From: Phragmites australis | Taxonomy: Eukaryota > Streptophyta > Magnoliopsida > Poales > Poaceae | Assembly: GCF_958298935.1 (NCBI RefSeq) | Contig: NC_084923.1 | Span: forward strand, 3,784,501-3,848,500 | Direction of reading: 5' to 3' | DNA: 64,000 nucleotides | In this document: positions 49,441-61,405 of the stretch, piece after piece | How the letters are laid out: each line of letters begins with the position of its first letter | How positions within the stretch are numbered: position 1 is the stretch's first letter | Notes under the pieces: model-generated | Told to the model about the DNA's origin: nothing | Seen by the model: the letters and a program-made list of their open reading frames with translations, nothing else | Databases searched by the model: none | Translations under genes and position numbers: made by a program

Positions 49441-50836
49441 TCCTATGAGGAGGCAAGGTTGAAGGTTCCTCAAACAGCTCGGTAAACTCAGAAATAATGG
49501 ACTTAATCTCTTCAGGAATGTGCTCTTGATCATTACTGTCAGAGATGCATAACTGGATCACATGTTGGATTGCATTTCTGTCTAGAAGCTTATGAAGTGC
49601 AGAAGAGGATAGGGAGGTACAGTGATCAAGTTGAGGTGATACACCTTGTAGAGAAATTACCTTTCCTTTGTAAACAAAGGTTACTCTCTTCTTGTCCCAC
49701 TCATGCACCATTGGGCTGTGAGATTCTAGCCAATCCATGCCCAAAATGATGTCATAGCAGCCCAGCTTGATGATCCTCAAATCTGTTTGGAAAGAATGTC
49801 CTTGGACCCACCAATCACAAGCAGAAAATTGTTGAGAGCACTGCAATAAACCTCCATCTGCTATTCGGACATTGATCTGAGGTATGTCAGTCCGAGGTCT
49901 TTTGATGTGAATTGCTGTGGTAGTACTTATAAAACTGTGAGAACTCCCTGAATCCAATAAAATGAGTACTTCCTGGTCATCCAAAAGACCACACAATCTG
50001 AGGGTTTTAGGCCCTTCCACTCCATCAGATGCTACTCGGGACAGAGACATTAGAGAGTCCTCCTCAGATTCCTCAATGAATGTGTCAGATGGGGGGCTAT
50101 CAGGATGCTGAAGAAAATCAATCAACTCTTCTACAACATGTAATTGCACAGTGGAAGCACATCTGTGCCCATTAGCCCACTTTTCCCCACATTTGAAACA
50201 TAAACCTCTAGCTCTACGATAAGCTCTTAAGGTAGACAGTTTGTCATCAGGCACACGACGTTCAGAAACCCGAGAGCTATCCAATCCACGTCTGTCGGCT
50301 ACAACCCCCTCTGAATTTGGCCGACCAATAGCTACTGCCGAAATGGGCAAATATGTGGATCGGGCACCCCCTTTTTGGCTAAAACTGCTATCAGATCGAT
50401 CTAACCGAAGCTTAGTAGGTGTGTAAATTCCTTCTTGTAGAGTGGCTAGAGAGTAAGCTGTATACAGATCACGGGGCCTGTGCAATATGATCATGTGGCG
50501 AATATCCTCTCTCAACCCATCCACAAATCGAGTGGTAAAAAACACAGGATCATAAGAAGAGTTATGGGAGAGAATTTGGTGCATCAAAGGTTCAAACCGT
50601 GTCATATAGTCAGTGACAGATCCCAGTTGCTTCAGGTCGAACAGTTGGCGAATAAGATCCTGATACTGGTCCCTGCCAAAACGATCCACCAACTTGGCAC
50701 ACAGATCGGTCCACGATGTGAACTCCCGTTGGGCTTGCAACCACAACATTGCTTGGCCAGAGAAATGATATGTCGCCAGACGCACCCACAGATCAGGGGG
50801 AATAGCGTACACCCCGAAATAATCTTCACAGTATCC
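49441..50836 (-). pseudogene. Inverted gag core, zinc knuckle and protease segment
   Basis: On the minus strand the segment opens with CEDYFGVYAIPPDLWV, the direct continuation of the gag core left at 49440. It proceeds through FSGQAMLWLQAQ, a CCHC-type knuckle (CFKCGEKWANGHRC) and the aspartic protease (LLDSGSSHSFI, later ILGMDWL). It ends at FEEPSTLPPHR, which should lead into RT. The frame is open across the whole segment and runs through the junction at 49440 into antisense gag. Flanking LTRs, RT and integrase are all in the opposite orientation, so an inversion of ~1.4 kb is visible directly. Confidence 0.93.
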
Positions 50837-50837
50837 C

Positions 50838-53561
50838 TCTTGTGCCAGGGGCCAAACCAGTGTGTATACGGCCTTATAGATACAATCCAGCTCAGAAAAC
50901 AGAAATAGAACAGCAGATCAAGGAAATGTTGCAAGCTGGTCTTATCAGACCGAGTGTTAGTCCCTTCTCCTCTCCTGTTCTATTGGTGAAGAAAAAGGAT
51001 GGAGGGTGGCGTTTCTGTGTAGACTATAGACATTTAAATGCTGTCACAATTAAAAACAAGTACCCTCTCCCCATTATTGATGAATTTCTTGATGAACTAG
51101 CCGGAGCTGCTTGGTTCACAAAGCTAGATCTCAAGGCTGGGTATCATCAATTCCGGCTAAGAGAAGAAGATGAGGTAAAAACAACATTTCAAACTCACAA
51201 TGGTCACTTTGAATTCAGGGTTATGCCTTTTGGACTATGCAATGCCCCTGCTACATTCCAATGTGCTATGAATGAAATCTTGGGTCCTCTTTTGAGAATT
51301 TGTGTTTTGGTATTCATTGATGATATTCTAGTGTATAGCCCCACATTATCAGATCATGTTCAGCATGTCAAGCAAGTCTTTACCCTGCTCAAGCTGCATG
51401 GTCTCAAGCTCAAGCTATCCAAGTGTATTTTTGCTCAGAATAAGGTTTCCTATTTAGGCCACACTATATCTGTAGATGGGGTGTCTCCAGGGGATAAAAT
51501 CACAGCAGTTCAACAGTGGCCTACTCCAACCTCTGTAAAAGAATTGAGAAGCTTTTTGGGTCTCTCAGGATACTATAGAAAATTTGTTAAAGATTATGGC
51601 ATTATCAGTAAACCTCTCACTGATTACTAAAGAAGGACTCTCTATTCATATGGACTCCTCTAGCAGCTGAAGCTTTTGCAGAATTGAAAAAGAGATTGAT
51701 CTCCACACCAGTCCTCGCACTACCGGATTTCTCTAAATCTTTTGTGGTGGAAACAGATGCATGTGACAAGGGCATAGGTGCTGTGTTAATGCAAAATGGT
51801 CACCCTATTGCATATCTAAGCAAAGCTCTCAGTGCTAGAAACCAAGGCCTTTCAACCTATGAAAAAGAATGTATGACAATTCTATTGGCCATTGATCACT
51901 GGAGATCATATCTTCAACATGCAGAATTTATTCTTAGAACTGACCACAAGAGTTTGATCCATCTCACTGATCAAAGGATGCACACACCACTGCAACACAG
52001 AGCCCTTACCAAGCTAATGGGTCTCAATTTTCAGCTCCAGTATAAGCAAGGTCAGTTCAATAAAGTGGCTGATGCCTTGTCAAGACAACCATCATCTTCA
52101 TCAACAGAAGTTTGTGCTCTCTCAATCTGTAAACCTGCTTGGCTTGAAGCTATCATACACAGCTATGAACAAGACTGTTTTTCCAAAGATATGGTAACAT
52201 ACTTATCCTTACCTGGTAATGTGCATGCTGATTTCACTCTACAGAATAGTGTCTTAAGATTTAAAGGCCGCATATGGGTAGGCTCAGATCAGAAAACGCA
52301 ACAGCACATTATTCAGTCCCTACACTCTAGTGCTGTAGGTGGTCACTCTGGATTTTTTGCCACATACCACAGAATTAAAAGAATCTTTGCATGGACAAAT
52401 ATGAAAGCACACATTAAGGAATTTGTACAACAGTGTACTACTTGCCAGCAGGCCAAATCTGAGCATACTGCATATCCTGGACTTCTACAACCTTTAGCTA
52501 TACCTGATCAGGCTTGGGTTGTAGTGTCTTTGGATTTCATTGAGGGTCTCCCTACCTCCAACCACTTTGATACAATTCTAGTGGTAGTAGACAAGTTTTC
52601 AAAGTATGCTCACTTCATTGCCATCAAGCATCCTTTTACTGCACTTACCATTGCCAAAGTCTACATGAATAATATCTTTAAGTTACACGGTCTACCTCAA
52701 GCAATTATATCAGATCGAGACAGAATTTTCACAAGTGCTCTATGGCAAGAATTGTTCAAATTAGCAAATGTTCAACTGAGAATGAGTTCTTCCTATCACC
52801 CTCAAACGGACGGTCAAACGGAGAGAGTAAATCAATGTCTTGAAACGTATTTGCGGTGTGCAGTCCATGCTTGCCCCAAAAATTGGTTTCATTGGTTATC
52901 CCTGGCTGAGTATTAGTACAACACTAGTTACCACACATCTTTGGGAACTACTCCATTCGAGGTCATATATGGTCATCAACCGCGAGATTTTGGTGTAATT
53001 CAACTCAATGACAGCACTGTTTCATATCTCACTTCTTGGCTGCAAGAAAGAGACAGTATGCAACAATTGCTTAAACAACATCTGCATAGGGCTCAACAAT
53101 GTATGGCCCATCAAGCTAATCAACATCGATCTGACAGATCATTTCAAGTGGGAGATCAAGTATATTTGAAGCTCCAACCGTATATTCAAACATCTGTTGC
53201 TGCTCGTTCTAATCAAAAATTGGCATTCAGATATTTTGGCCCTTATGCAGTGTTGGCCAAAGTTGGTCCAGTGACTTATCGCTTGAAATTACCACCCAAC
53301 AGCCATGTGCACCCAGTTGTCCATGTTTCCCTCCTGAAGAAAGCACTTGGTCCGCAACACACTGTAAGTTCCACTTTGCCTACACTAACAGTGTTACAGA
53401 GTGTTCAGCTTCCTGAGCGCATCCTGGCGAGCAAGCTGATCAGGAAAGGTCACAAGACGGTGGCACGCGTGCTGGTCAAGTGGGGAGCATTACCCACCTC
53501 GTTGGCGACCTGGGAGGATCGGGAAGACCTTCTTCAGAATGGTTCTTCTTCGCCAGCTTGA
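50838..53561 (+). pseudogene. Pol of the chromovirus-type element: RT, RNase H, integrase, chromodomain-like tail
   Basis: RT: PVLLVKKKDGGWRFCVDYR, TKLDLKAGYHQ, MPFGLCNAPATFQ and the catalytic FIDDILVY. The frame is lost near 51625, apparently by a one-base deletion, and resumes with RNase H (VVETDACDKGIGAVL, RTDHKSL). Integrase follows with an HHCC finger (H...H...CTTCQQAK), then SLDFIEGLP, ISDRDRIF and DGQTERVNQ for the DDE core. A TAG at 52914-52916 interrupts it after SLAEY, where Trp is usual. The last frame (52941-53561) ends with a chromodomain-like [16 protein letters not shown]. Two breaks make it non-functional. Confidence 0.92.
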
Positions 53562-53590
53562 GGACAAGCCGCCTCTTAAGAAGGGGGGAG

Positions 53591-53854
53591 TGTCACAACC
53601 TCTGCGGGCCTAGGCCGAGCGGTTGGCGTCCAGAGTTGGGCCAGCGTCTGAGCGTGTAGCCCAGGGTCGCGTGTGTGCGTTGAATACTCGCGTGAGGATC
53701 GGACGATGTCTAAAAGCTTGGCCGATTGGTCTGTAGGAACAACAACGATGAAGAGAACAATAGAACCGGAACATGGGTTCCGTGGATAATCCTCCTTCCT
53801 CTTGCTTTCTTCCTATTTCCGTTATCCTCTTCTGATCCGGCGAGGTCCGTGACA
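53591..53854 (+). repeat. Chromovirus-type element 3' LTR
   Basis: Partner of 48482-48745, directly preceded by the polypurine tract at 53581-53590. Confidence 0.95.
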
Positions 53855-54792
53855 GAGGTGCGCTTGATGACCACGTCGCACATGCCTAACGGAATCATGG
53901 ACACACACCTGCTGATAGATCAAGTGCATGCATGTACCTTTGGTCTTTGGACGATGTGACTGCTCGCGATTTCTTCTTCTTGTTCCGTGCGTGGTTCTGG
54001 AAGCTAGCAAGGACTCGACTAAGGCTGCCCTTGCCTCGTGCGGTCGTGTCTGTCTTTATTATTACCACACTCTTCGTATAGAAAAAGAGAACTCCAAGCT
54101 CCAACTGCACGTACATATCCTGAACCTGACTCATCTACGCATACGTGGTAGACTGATGGGTGTGACACCGACTGAATGACCGTGATGAGTCTAACTCATG
54201 TCATCGACAGTACAAGAAGAAGCCGGTGCACTGAGTCGCTGACATATGCATGGTTGCAAGAGAGTTCAACCACTAGAAAACAAGATGGAGGGACATGCAT
54301 ACAAGTCGTAAGTTCTGAGGTATACAGATCTGTCTAGACACTATGGCACTATTATTACTATACACACACGGAACGTAGGTGCATGCATGGAAGTGAAGGG
54401 ACTAGAGGAAGTATGGTACTCTAGTTCTCTCTTCTGACAGCTTCCGCCCTACGCAAAAATGGCATTTCCAAAGGCAAAAGGAGTACGCAAGAGATTCTCT
54501 TCCTCAGCTCATTTCCAATCCAAAGTCTTTTCTACTGCTCGCAAAGCGAAAGGTTGACGCATGTGCTGTGTTTGAACTTGAAATCTTGTATGCTGCCCAT
54601 TGCCCGAAGCTTGCTCCAGATGCTCTCCCTGTTCTACTTTGCCTCTGTTCAATTTCCCTTGCAGGTTGAACATTGTGTTTCTTCTAAAGTTAAAATTATA
54701 TAGAACGTGTATCGACTTCAAACAACCTCAAATAAGGCATAAGATTATGAACCGCATATTTTTATGGCAGAAGTCTTTCAGAAAAAGCGCAT

Positions 54793-54987
54793 GTTACTAC
54801 CTCCGTTCTTTTTTAACATTATTTTTTTATTGAAATTTGTTAAATATATAATCACATGAAAGTATTATTTTATAACGAATCCACTCATATCATTTGTATA
54901 TTTCGAATACTAGTAATTTTGTGTGTATTAATGGCAAAAGTTTTATATATTCTAAAACAGCCTATATTTGAGAACTAGGTATAGTAT
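54793..54987. mobile_element. Stowaway-like MITE, decayed
   Basis: The left end TACTACCTCCGTTCTTTTTT resembles the Stowaway consensus. The reverse complement of the right end (TACTATACCTAGTTCTCAAA) matches it imperfectly, with TA at both outer borders. The ~195-base AT-rich body has no frame. Confidence 0.5.
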
Positions 54988-55410
54988 CTTTAGATAAATT
55001 AACGTAAAACAATTAGAACTTGTTCACCTTTATTCTTCTCTTCGTAGTGAAGTTTATATTATCTCGCACAACTTTGCATGATTGTTGCACGTCGCAGTAA
55101 ACACAACCCTTGCTTGAATGGCAAGTATGACGAGACAAGACCATTCGATCTTTAGTCTTCCATCTTCATGTTATCATGCAAGCATCCATTCGTTGAGTGA
55201 TACTACTAGCGAGCTTTAGATTTTGAGTAGGTACCTGTTTCTCCCATGCATGCAGGGATTGTTCGATGCAAAAGTGTGGCATTTGTCCATTTGCATGCAA
55301 TGCCCATTCATGATCATCTCGTCCCTGTTCTTTTCCTCTCTCGTTCTCTGTAATTTTCTGTGAAAAAAACCCCCATTATATTACATGCATCTATATACAG
55401 GTAAAGAATA

Positions 55411-55430
55411 CGCTAGTAGTAGTAGTAGTA
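55411..55430. repeat. (AGT)n microsatellite
   Basis: About five to six AGT units. Confidence 0.8.
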
Positions 55431-56098
55431 AAAGTGTAAAACAGGTCACGGTGTTTATTGAACACATCATGGAGTAAAGGCTAGACATTCTTTGTCAATT
55501 CTGGTGCGAGATTGCTTGCTGGTGTGACGAACACTCTCCTGCACAGTGGCAGGAGGTGGAGGTTGTCGACAACTCGACATGGTGGCCGTGGTTTTCTGGG
55601 TCCTGGGAGGTGAGAGCCATGACATCAGCCATCATCATCTGCCCCTTGAGATCCGAGCCGCATCAAATGGCGGCCATGCATGATCGCCGGCAATTGATGG
55701 TCCTTGCACGTAGTTGCCACGATGTTGGAAGCAAAGCGATCGCCTCGCTTCTCATCCATCACTGTCTCAATTCCTGGCTAGGATCGACCTATCTTTTTCA
55801 GAAAAAAATTAAGTGGAAAATATCATAAAAATTGGGCGACAAACGTCAGAAATTTAAGCCATATATATAGTTTGAGCTTCAGAAAGAGCAGCAGCATGCA
55901 GCTTGGTCATGCATCATTCGGTACTGTGCAAGCGGCCTATCCAATCATTAGCAGAGACACAATCACCCCCAGAGCTGCATGCAAAATCCGATCGAGTTGA
56001 TGAATCTTGACTGCATCCATAAGATTGTTTGGGCCCATGCAAAAATCCGGCCATTAAGGTATGAATGCCTCTGGGGCCAGGTCTACGGCCAGCAATGC

Positions 56099-56133
56099 AC
56101 ATCTCTCTCTCACACACACACTCTCTCTCTCCA
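56099..56133. repeat. CT/CA-rich simple repeat
   Basis: CTCTCTCTC, then CACACACAC, then CTCTCTCTC in succession. Confidence 0.85.
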
Positions 56134-56289
56134 ACCGTCGTGTTCCTCTCATGCATGCTTTTCCTCCGATCTCTTCAACGCCCGAAGGGTGCAATGCTGT
56201 TACAACCATTTTGCTCCAATCCTGATTGAGATTCTTATTCCCCAAACCTCACTATTGCTGCACTCACCAGACCGATGAACACCTATGGA

Positions 56290-56600
56290 CGTGACGATTT
56301 TTTCAATTTTATATTTCAAAAATAAACAATTGTACAATAAAAAATTGTCGCTGGTTGGAAAGACAACAACAAGGTGTTACCCTTCCAACAAATGATAGAT
56401 TTAAAAAATAAAGATATCACATTTCTAACAAACGATAGGTTAAAAAATAAAAAAAATGCTACGTACTATTACTCTCAAAATTCAAAACACAAGCCAAATA
56501 GTCATGAAAAATTCTAAGAAAAATGGATACTATGATCTAACTCTCAAAAGAAAAATCAGACAAAATTTGGGCTAGCCCGTTTAAGTTTAGCCTAAATCTA
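56290..56600. repeat. Foldback family, third copy (partial)
   Basis: Shares TACTCTCAAAATTCAAAACA, ATAGTCATGAAAAATTCTAA and ACTATGATCT with the arms of the foldback at 20868-21478. The order is the same as in its left arm. GGTTGGAAAGACAACA and a second TTCTAACAAACGATAGGTT word also recur. The opposite arm is largely missing. Confidence 0.65.
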
Positions 56601-58417
56601 AAAAAAATCTATCATTTATACAGTAAAATCAAATAGAAATTTAGATCCTCTAGGTTGCTATAGGCCAGGTTCCGCCCCTGTGACCCACAGAGACATAATA
56701 AGACTACATATCCAACACAAAGATTAAATCACTGAAGTGCTAGCTAAGACAGATCATGGATTGATAACTTCGATGATTGACAGCCCCTACACCTTGACAG
56801 ACAGGTTTGGTAAAATTTACAGTTTGTGTTATCGTGACCCGCCGCCGCACAAAGAAGGTGAAAGATGGATGTCATCTCCTCCAACTCACTCCTTTTGAGG
56901 CGAAGTCAGGGCTAGGCTTATCTTCTGTTAAGAGTTAACACCAATCAAGAATAACTGTTTCATGAAAAGAAGGTCAGGTTCTTCGGCTGAAAATGAGGTT
57001 AAAGCGCCTAGAACTCTGCATTTTTTTTCTGTTGAAACATTTGGGTCTGAACGATGATATCTGTTAGTAGTTGGCAAACCAGCTAGCTCTTTTGAGCTGG
57101 AATGCTATTGTTCTTTGTCCCTTTTTTAGAGGGCAAATATTTTATTCAGGAGAGAAATACCTGTTAATATAGAATATATTAGATCTTCGGTAACTAGAAG
57201 AACTATACGCTTGCATGAAATTTGAGTTCCTCTGTCTGCAGTTCAACAGTTTCTACCAGACTGAATGACACTATGGTCAAGGTCCAATGGGAACCGTCTG
57301 AACCACTGATGCATGTTCAGGTCGCACTCGATCTGACCATCATGCAGCGCACAAGAACTACCAGCTAGGTAGCAAATCATTCCATGCCAGACCTCATTAG
57401 GGCGTGCGCATGCATGCACTTGCAACACAAACAAAAAAGAATATCACAAATGTCTTTGCAGGCTCCAGCAGCAAGTTTTTCCTAGCCCCTGCCAGGAACA
57501 GTGAAAAGGAGGCAAATGAAGGAGGCGTAGAACACATTTTCCTGCGGAGTGCGAAGGCTGGTGAAAACGTGACAGGTAGCCTTTTTGTCAGCTCAACTGT
57601 TTCAGACAATGCTCATCAAACAAAACATGACTATGATGGCCTATACATCCTTTTTCCATCCATGGAAATGATATGAACAATGCAGCCTTCATTGACCTTT
57701 TTTCCAGCTTTAAAATACCCACACAGAACTAAACTGTGCGAAGGACTACTTGTCGTTACTGTCTGAAAACAGGGAAGAGAGCAGGAGGGGAAAACAGAAA
57801 AAAATGTTGCCCTACAATGTACAGATTAAAAAGATTTGGTGCACGCTTGCCGTTGCCGTCAGTAGTATCTTTGTTGTGACCAAAGTCTTCTGGACTTATG
57901 ATTGAATACCGTACAGTCTGCCCAAAAAACCAACCGTTTGATGTAAGTGGCCATGTAGGTTGCTTATGCTCTTTGAAGTCAGTGAAATAATTTGAGCCAC
58001 CACGCCCCTTGTTGCAGTATGTAACTTTGTGCAGAGTTCAGATAACATGGCCCTCGCCTGCAAAAGAGAGGGAAATAGGATCGAGTGACTCATCAGACCT
58101 CTCATGCACCAGAAATGCAGATCTTCTAACATGAAACTCGTACTTGTACCTTTTCTCAATTAGTTAAATCTTGCATACCATCCGAGAACTTCTGATATAT
58201 GAATGGTGCTTACCGATTTATCAGATGCTGAAGCTTGGATCCAACAAATCATTGGATCTTCATCAACAACGCGGCCTGACACTGGAAATTATCAGTACTA
58301 ATGCAACATATACATTTCAAGTAAGAACCAAAATAATTCTCCAAGACCTACCTTTTCATCACTAGTTACAGGATTGAACATTCAAAGGATGCTGAACACT
58401 GAAATACTTGAACCCTT

Positions 58418-61405
58418 TCAGTAGAAATTTAGGTCCGTGTATCCGTATGGGTTAATATCCGTGTATTCATATGAGTAAGGCAGTAGTTCTTCAATGTCCA
58501 GTTGAGAACTTGAGCAACTCATCTTCTGGATTCGACTATGATTGATAGATTCCACTTCTGCACTGAAGACGCTGTAGACCGGCCTATGGTCCGAAAAGCG
58601 AGATTCACCTCGTACATAAGACAGTTGACCAAGGCCTCTTCCATACCATAAAATACGATCGCACCTGCATGGCAAGATTACCAATTCACTTGACCTTTAC
58701 AAAATTGGGCAAAAAATCTAGCACATATTCTGTACTCAAAATACCATGCAGGAGTTCTCTTCTTTTCCTTCTGGTTCATGTCATCCCCAGCATACTTGTC
58801 AGAATTGTTTGAGTACTTGTATGTTGGGGGAAAGTATATATTTCCCTCATTCCACCCAACAAATACTCGTCCGCCTCTTTGTTCAATCCTTAGCTGAAAG
58901 TGTCAAGTTTTCATGTCTTTGAGATCACACAATATTTCAAATCATTTCCTATAATAAAAACAATAGCTCTTCTGCTTTTGTCAAGCTACCAGAAATCCTG
59001 TAACATGATAAAGTAAAAGAACGACAAGACAAAAGGCACTGAATTGCCTGTAGCACAAGAATTTTACTGCTTTCTGCAGCTTGAACGCCACGCGCACACA
59101 TTGTGCTCAAGAAGGGCTACCAAGCTGAAAGCTCTCACCTGATCTTTCTCCAGCAATGCTTTCCAATTGCGCATCTCCACAAGGGCCTTCACTGACCGAT
59201 AAGAAAGCGCGATTCGGTAGTTTAGGTCCCCGAGCCAGATGATTCGACTGCAGCGAAAGGCGGAACAAGGGGGGCCAATATTACACCAAATGCATATGGA
59301 GAAAACTAGAGTAAACTTCAAGAGACCATTGTAAGGCTTTTTGCTTACTCATGCTCTAAGATTGTTTCTGGTGAACGCTCATACTGTCCATAGATCATTG
59401 GGAACCTGGTCTTTCTGAGGATTTCCAGTACATCTGAGTTCCTTCGCAGCTCATCACCATCCTTCTGTCCTGAAGTCAGGTGGCTGCAGACGAAGCAGAA
59501 GCTTGTTTGGTGCAATGTCATGCTAATCGAAATCGAACCCTGGAAAACAAACCCTTTACCATTGAATACCTAAGCTAACAAGATTTCTTGTTTCTGATCA
59601 AGTCACATAAGGTAAAGTAACAAAAATCACGTAGCTCTGTAATTACGAATAACCTTATTTCCAAGGTAGCCCATCAGTCCTCTCCCAACGCAAGAAACCT
59701 TCAGATTTCTTATGTCATCCCTTATGTCTTTCCGAGCCCAAATCATCAGAAACAACCCCACCATTTGCTTGCTTGCCACCAGACAGTACCTGAACATCCA
59801 ATTGCCGCAAACAAAAATCACTAAATCTCATGAAAAGGGGCAGGACTATAGCTTCAAGAATAAAAAACTTCAAACTTACGTAGTATGGCCAGCTCGTCTA
59901 TGACTGTCTTCCAGAGATGATGCATTGCCGTATCCATATGACACTGGAGAATACACGGTACTCGGTGACTCTCCAGTATTATTCTCATCATCAGAGGATC
60001 CACCCCACCGGTGGTTGTTCTCGTAGTCACTAGGCCTACGACCATAGATTGCTCGGTCACAGACACTGTACCGCCGTTCCAGCCTTGGCTGGGGAGCAAG
60101 AATGTCACCCTCCATCCTCAAACTCCGGCTAAGCCCGGCCTGGAAAGACCGACGGTGAAAGAATAGTGCATTGTTCTGCCTTGATGACAAACCCTCAAAG
60201 TCATCATCTATCTCCACCACCGGGTCAGGCACCGGAGACGGCGTCCGGAAGCTCCCACTGCCACTAGTACCCGGCCAATTGTTCAGTGTCCTCCTCACCA
60301 GAGACACCCACCTCCTTGCCGGGCCATTGTCCTCTGTCCCAAGAACGTTCCCGGCATTCAACGGGACAATTTCTTGAAACCTGAACACAAATATCAACAT
60401 TATCAGTGGATTTCTGCTTCAAAGGACTTTGAGAAGAATTAAGAGAAACCGAACACACAGATGAAACAAGTACCCGAGGACGTAGATGTCGGCAGGAGGT
60501 GCAGCATGGAGCCAGTCCTCAAGCCTCATATTATTTGGCGGGGAACGGCCACCAACATTCCATGTAGCAGCATATATCCTACTTCAAGAAAAAGCGGAAT
60601 TATCGACAGGCTAACTTTGTAAACTTGAAACGCAGCAACATACCTATAGTCCAGTGTCACGGTGGCTTCGGCGGCGTCCAGGTCGATCTTGCGTCGCCTA
60701 GAGTGTTCATTGCTCCTCCTCGAGGACCTCTCTGAGTCAACATGGCACGGCATTGAAAAGTGAATTCAGAAATGTAGCAGTCCAGATAACAAAGACTAAG
60801 TCTCTGGTAGTTTGCTCACCTGTCTTGCTCTTCTTGACTGTGCTAGGCTCCCTCCTGGTGAAGCTGCTGCCTCTCCACTCATCATCACTCCCTCCTGCAA
60901 TCAAAGCAGGAAACCATCGATCAGGGAAACAGCCAAGATAGCAGCGCATCAATAATTTGGTAAAAAGAACTTTGGAAAAACGGGAAAGTTCAGTGCTTTC
61001 CACAAGTGGCAAAAAGAGAAGCAAGACGAGGAGAGCCGAGGAGTTGAAAAAACAACAAAACTAATCTTCAAGAGACAGAGAGACACGGAGAGCTCATTGT
61101 TGGAGCAATGGGGAGCAATCAGGCCCACAAATACAAATGCACGCTGGCGAACTCGCACACATACACACCTCTCCTCCCAATCGCAGCAACATCATCAGCA
61201 TGGAAGTCATGGGCCTTGCTCCTGATGTTGAACCACTTCTTCACCAAGCTCTTGGACCATGACAGCTACAAGTCACAGCAACATCAAGGAACACCGCATT
61301 TAAGCATGGAGGAACAAAACAATCACTTTCAGAATGTAGAGCCAGTGAAGGTCCAAGAATGGAAGATACCTTGCCCTTCTTGGTGGTGTTGCTGCCATCT
61401 CTCAT
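58418..61405 (-). CDS. Type I inositol polyphosphate 5-phosphatase (11 exons)
   Basis: Removes the 5-phosphate from inositol phosphates, and in some members from phosphoinositides; plant type I members act in Ins(1,4,5)P3 signalling and vein or root-hair development. Exons on the minus strand: 61405-61370, 61265-61169, 60894-60820, 60731-60644, 60578-60474, 60380-59880, 59789-59654, 59539-59349, 59247-59139, 58893-58745 and 58664-58418. All borders are GT-AG with consistent phase, giving 577 residues, the normal length for type [18 protein letters not shown] near the N-terminus is typical of the family. Catalytic landmarks: [10 protein letters not shown] (~105), [14 protein letters not shown] (~135), WLGDLNYR (~415), PAWCDRILW (~497) and [10 protein letters not shown] (~520). 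The long insert in exon 6 is usual for plant members. The start [12 protein letters not shown] is short and could be preceded by another exon. Confidence 0.93.

Larger units (their letters stand above)
48482..53854 (+). mobile_element. Young chromovirus-type Ty3/gypsy element with an inverted internal segment
   Basis: Both LTRs are 264 bases (48482-48745 and 53591-53854) and differ at three sites, all transitions. Target duplication GAGGT flanks both ends (48477-48481 and 53855-53859). A tRNA-Met-type primer-binding site and a polypurine tract (AAGGGGGGAG) are in place. Gag N-terminus, RT, RNase H, integrase and a chromodomain-like tail read on the plus strand. The segment 49441-50836, encoding the rest of Gag, the zinc knuckle and the protease, reads on the minus strand. 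A frameshift near 51625 and a TAG at 52914 also break pol. It cannot be autonomous as it stands. Confidence 0.95.
53860..58417. other. Intergenic DNA, no gene recognised
   Basis: Contains a Stowaway-like MITE (54793-54987), a short trinucleotide repeat near 55411-55430, a CT/CA-rich run (56099-56133) and a foldback relative (56290-56600), each listed separately where useful. The last few hundred bases before 58418 are the 3' UTR side of the 5-phosphatase gene. Short frames at 55556, 57404 and elsewhere show no family features. Confidence 0.5.
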
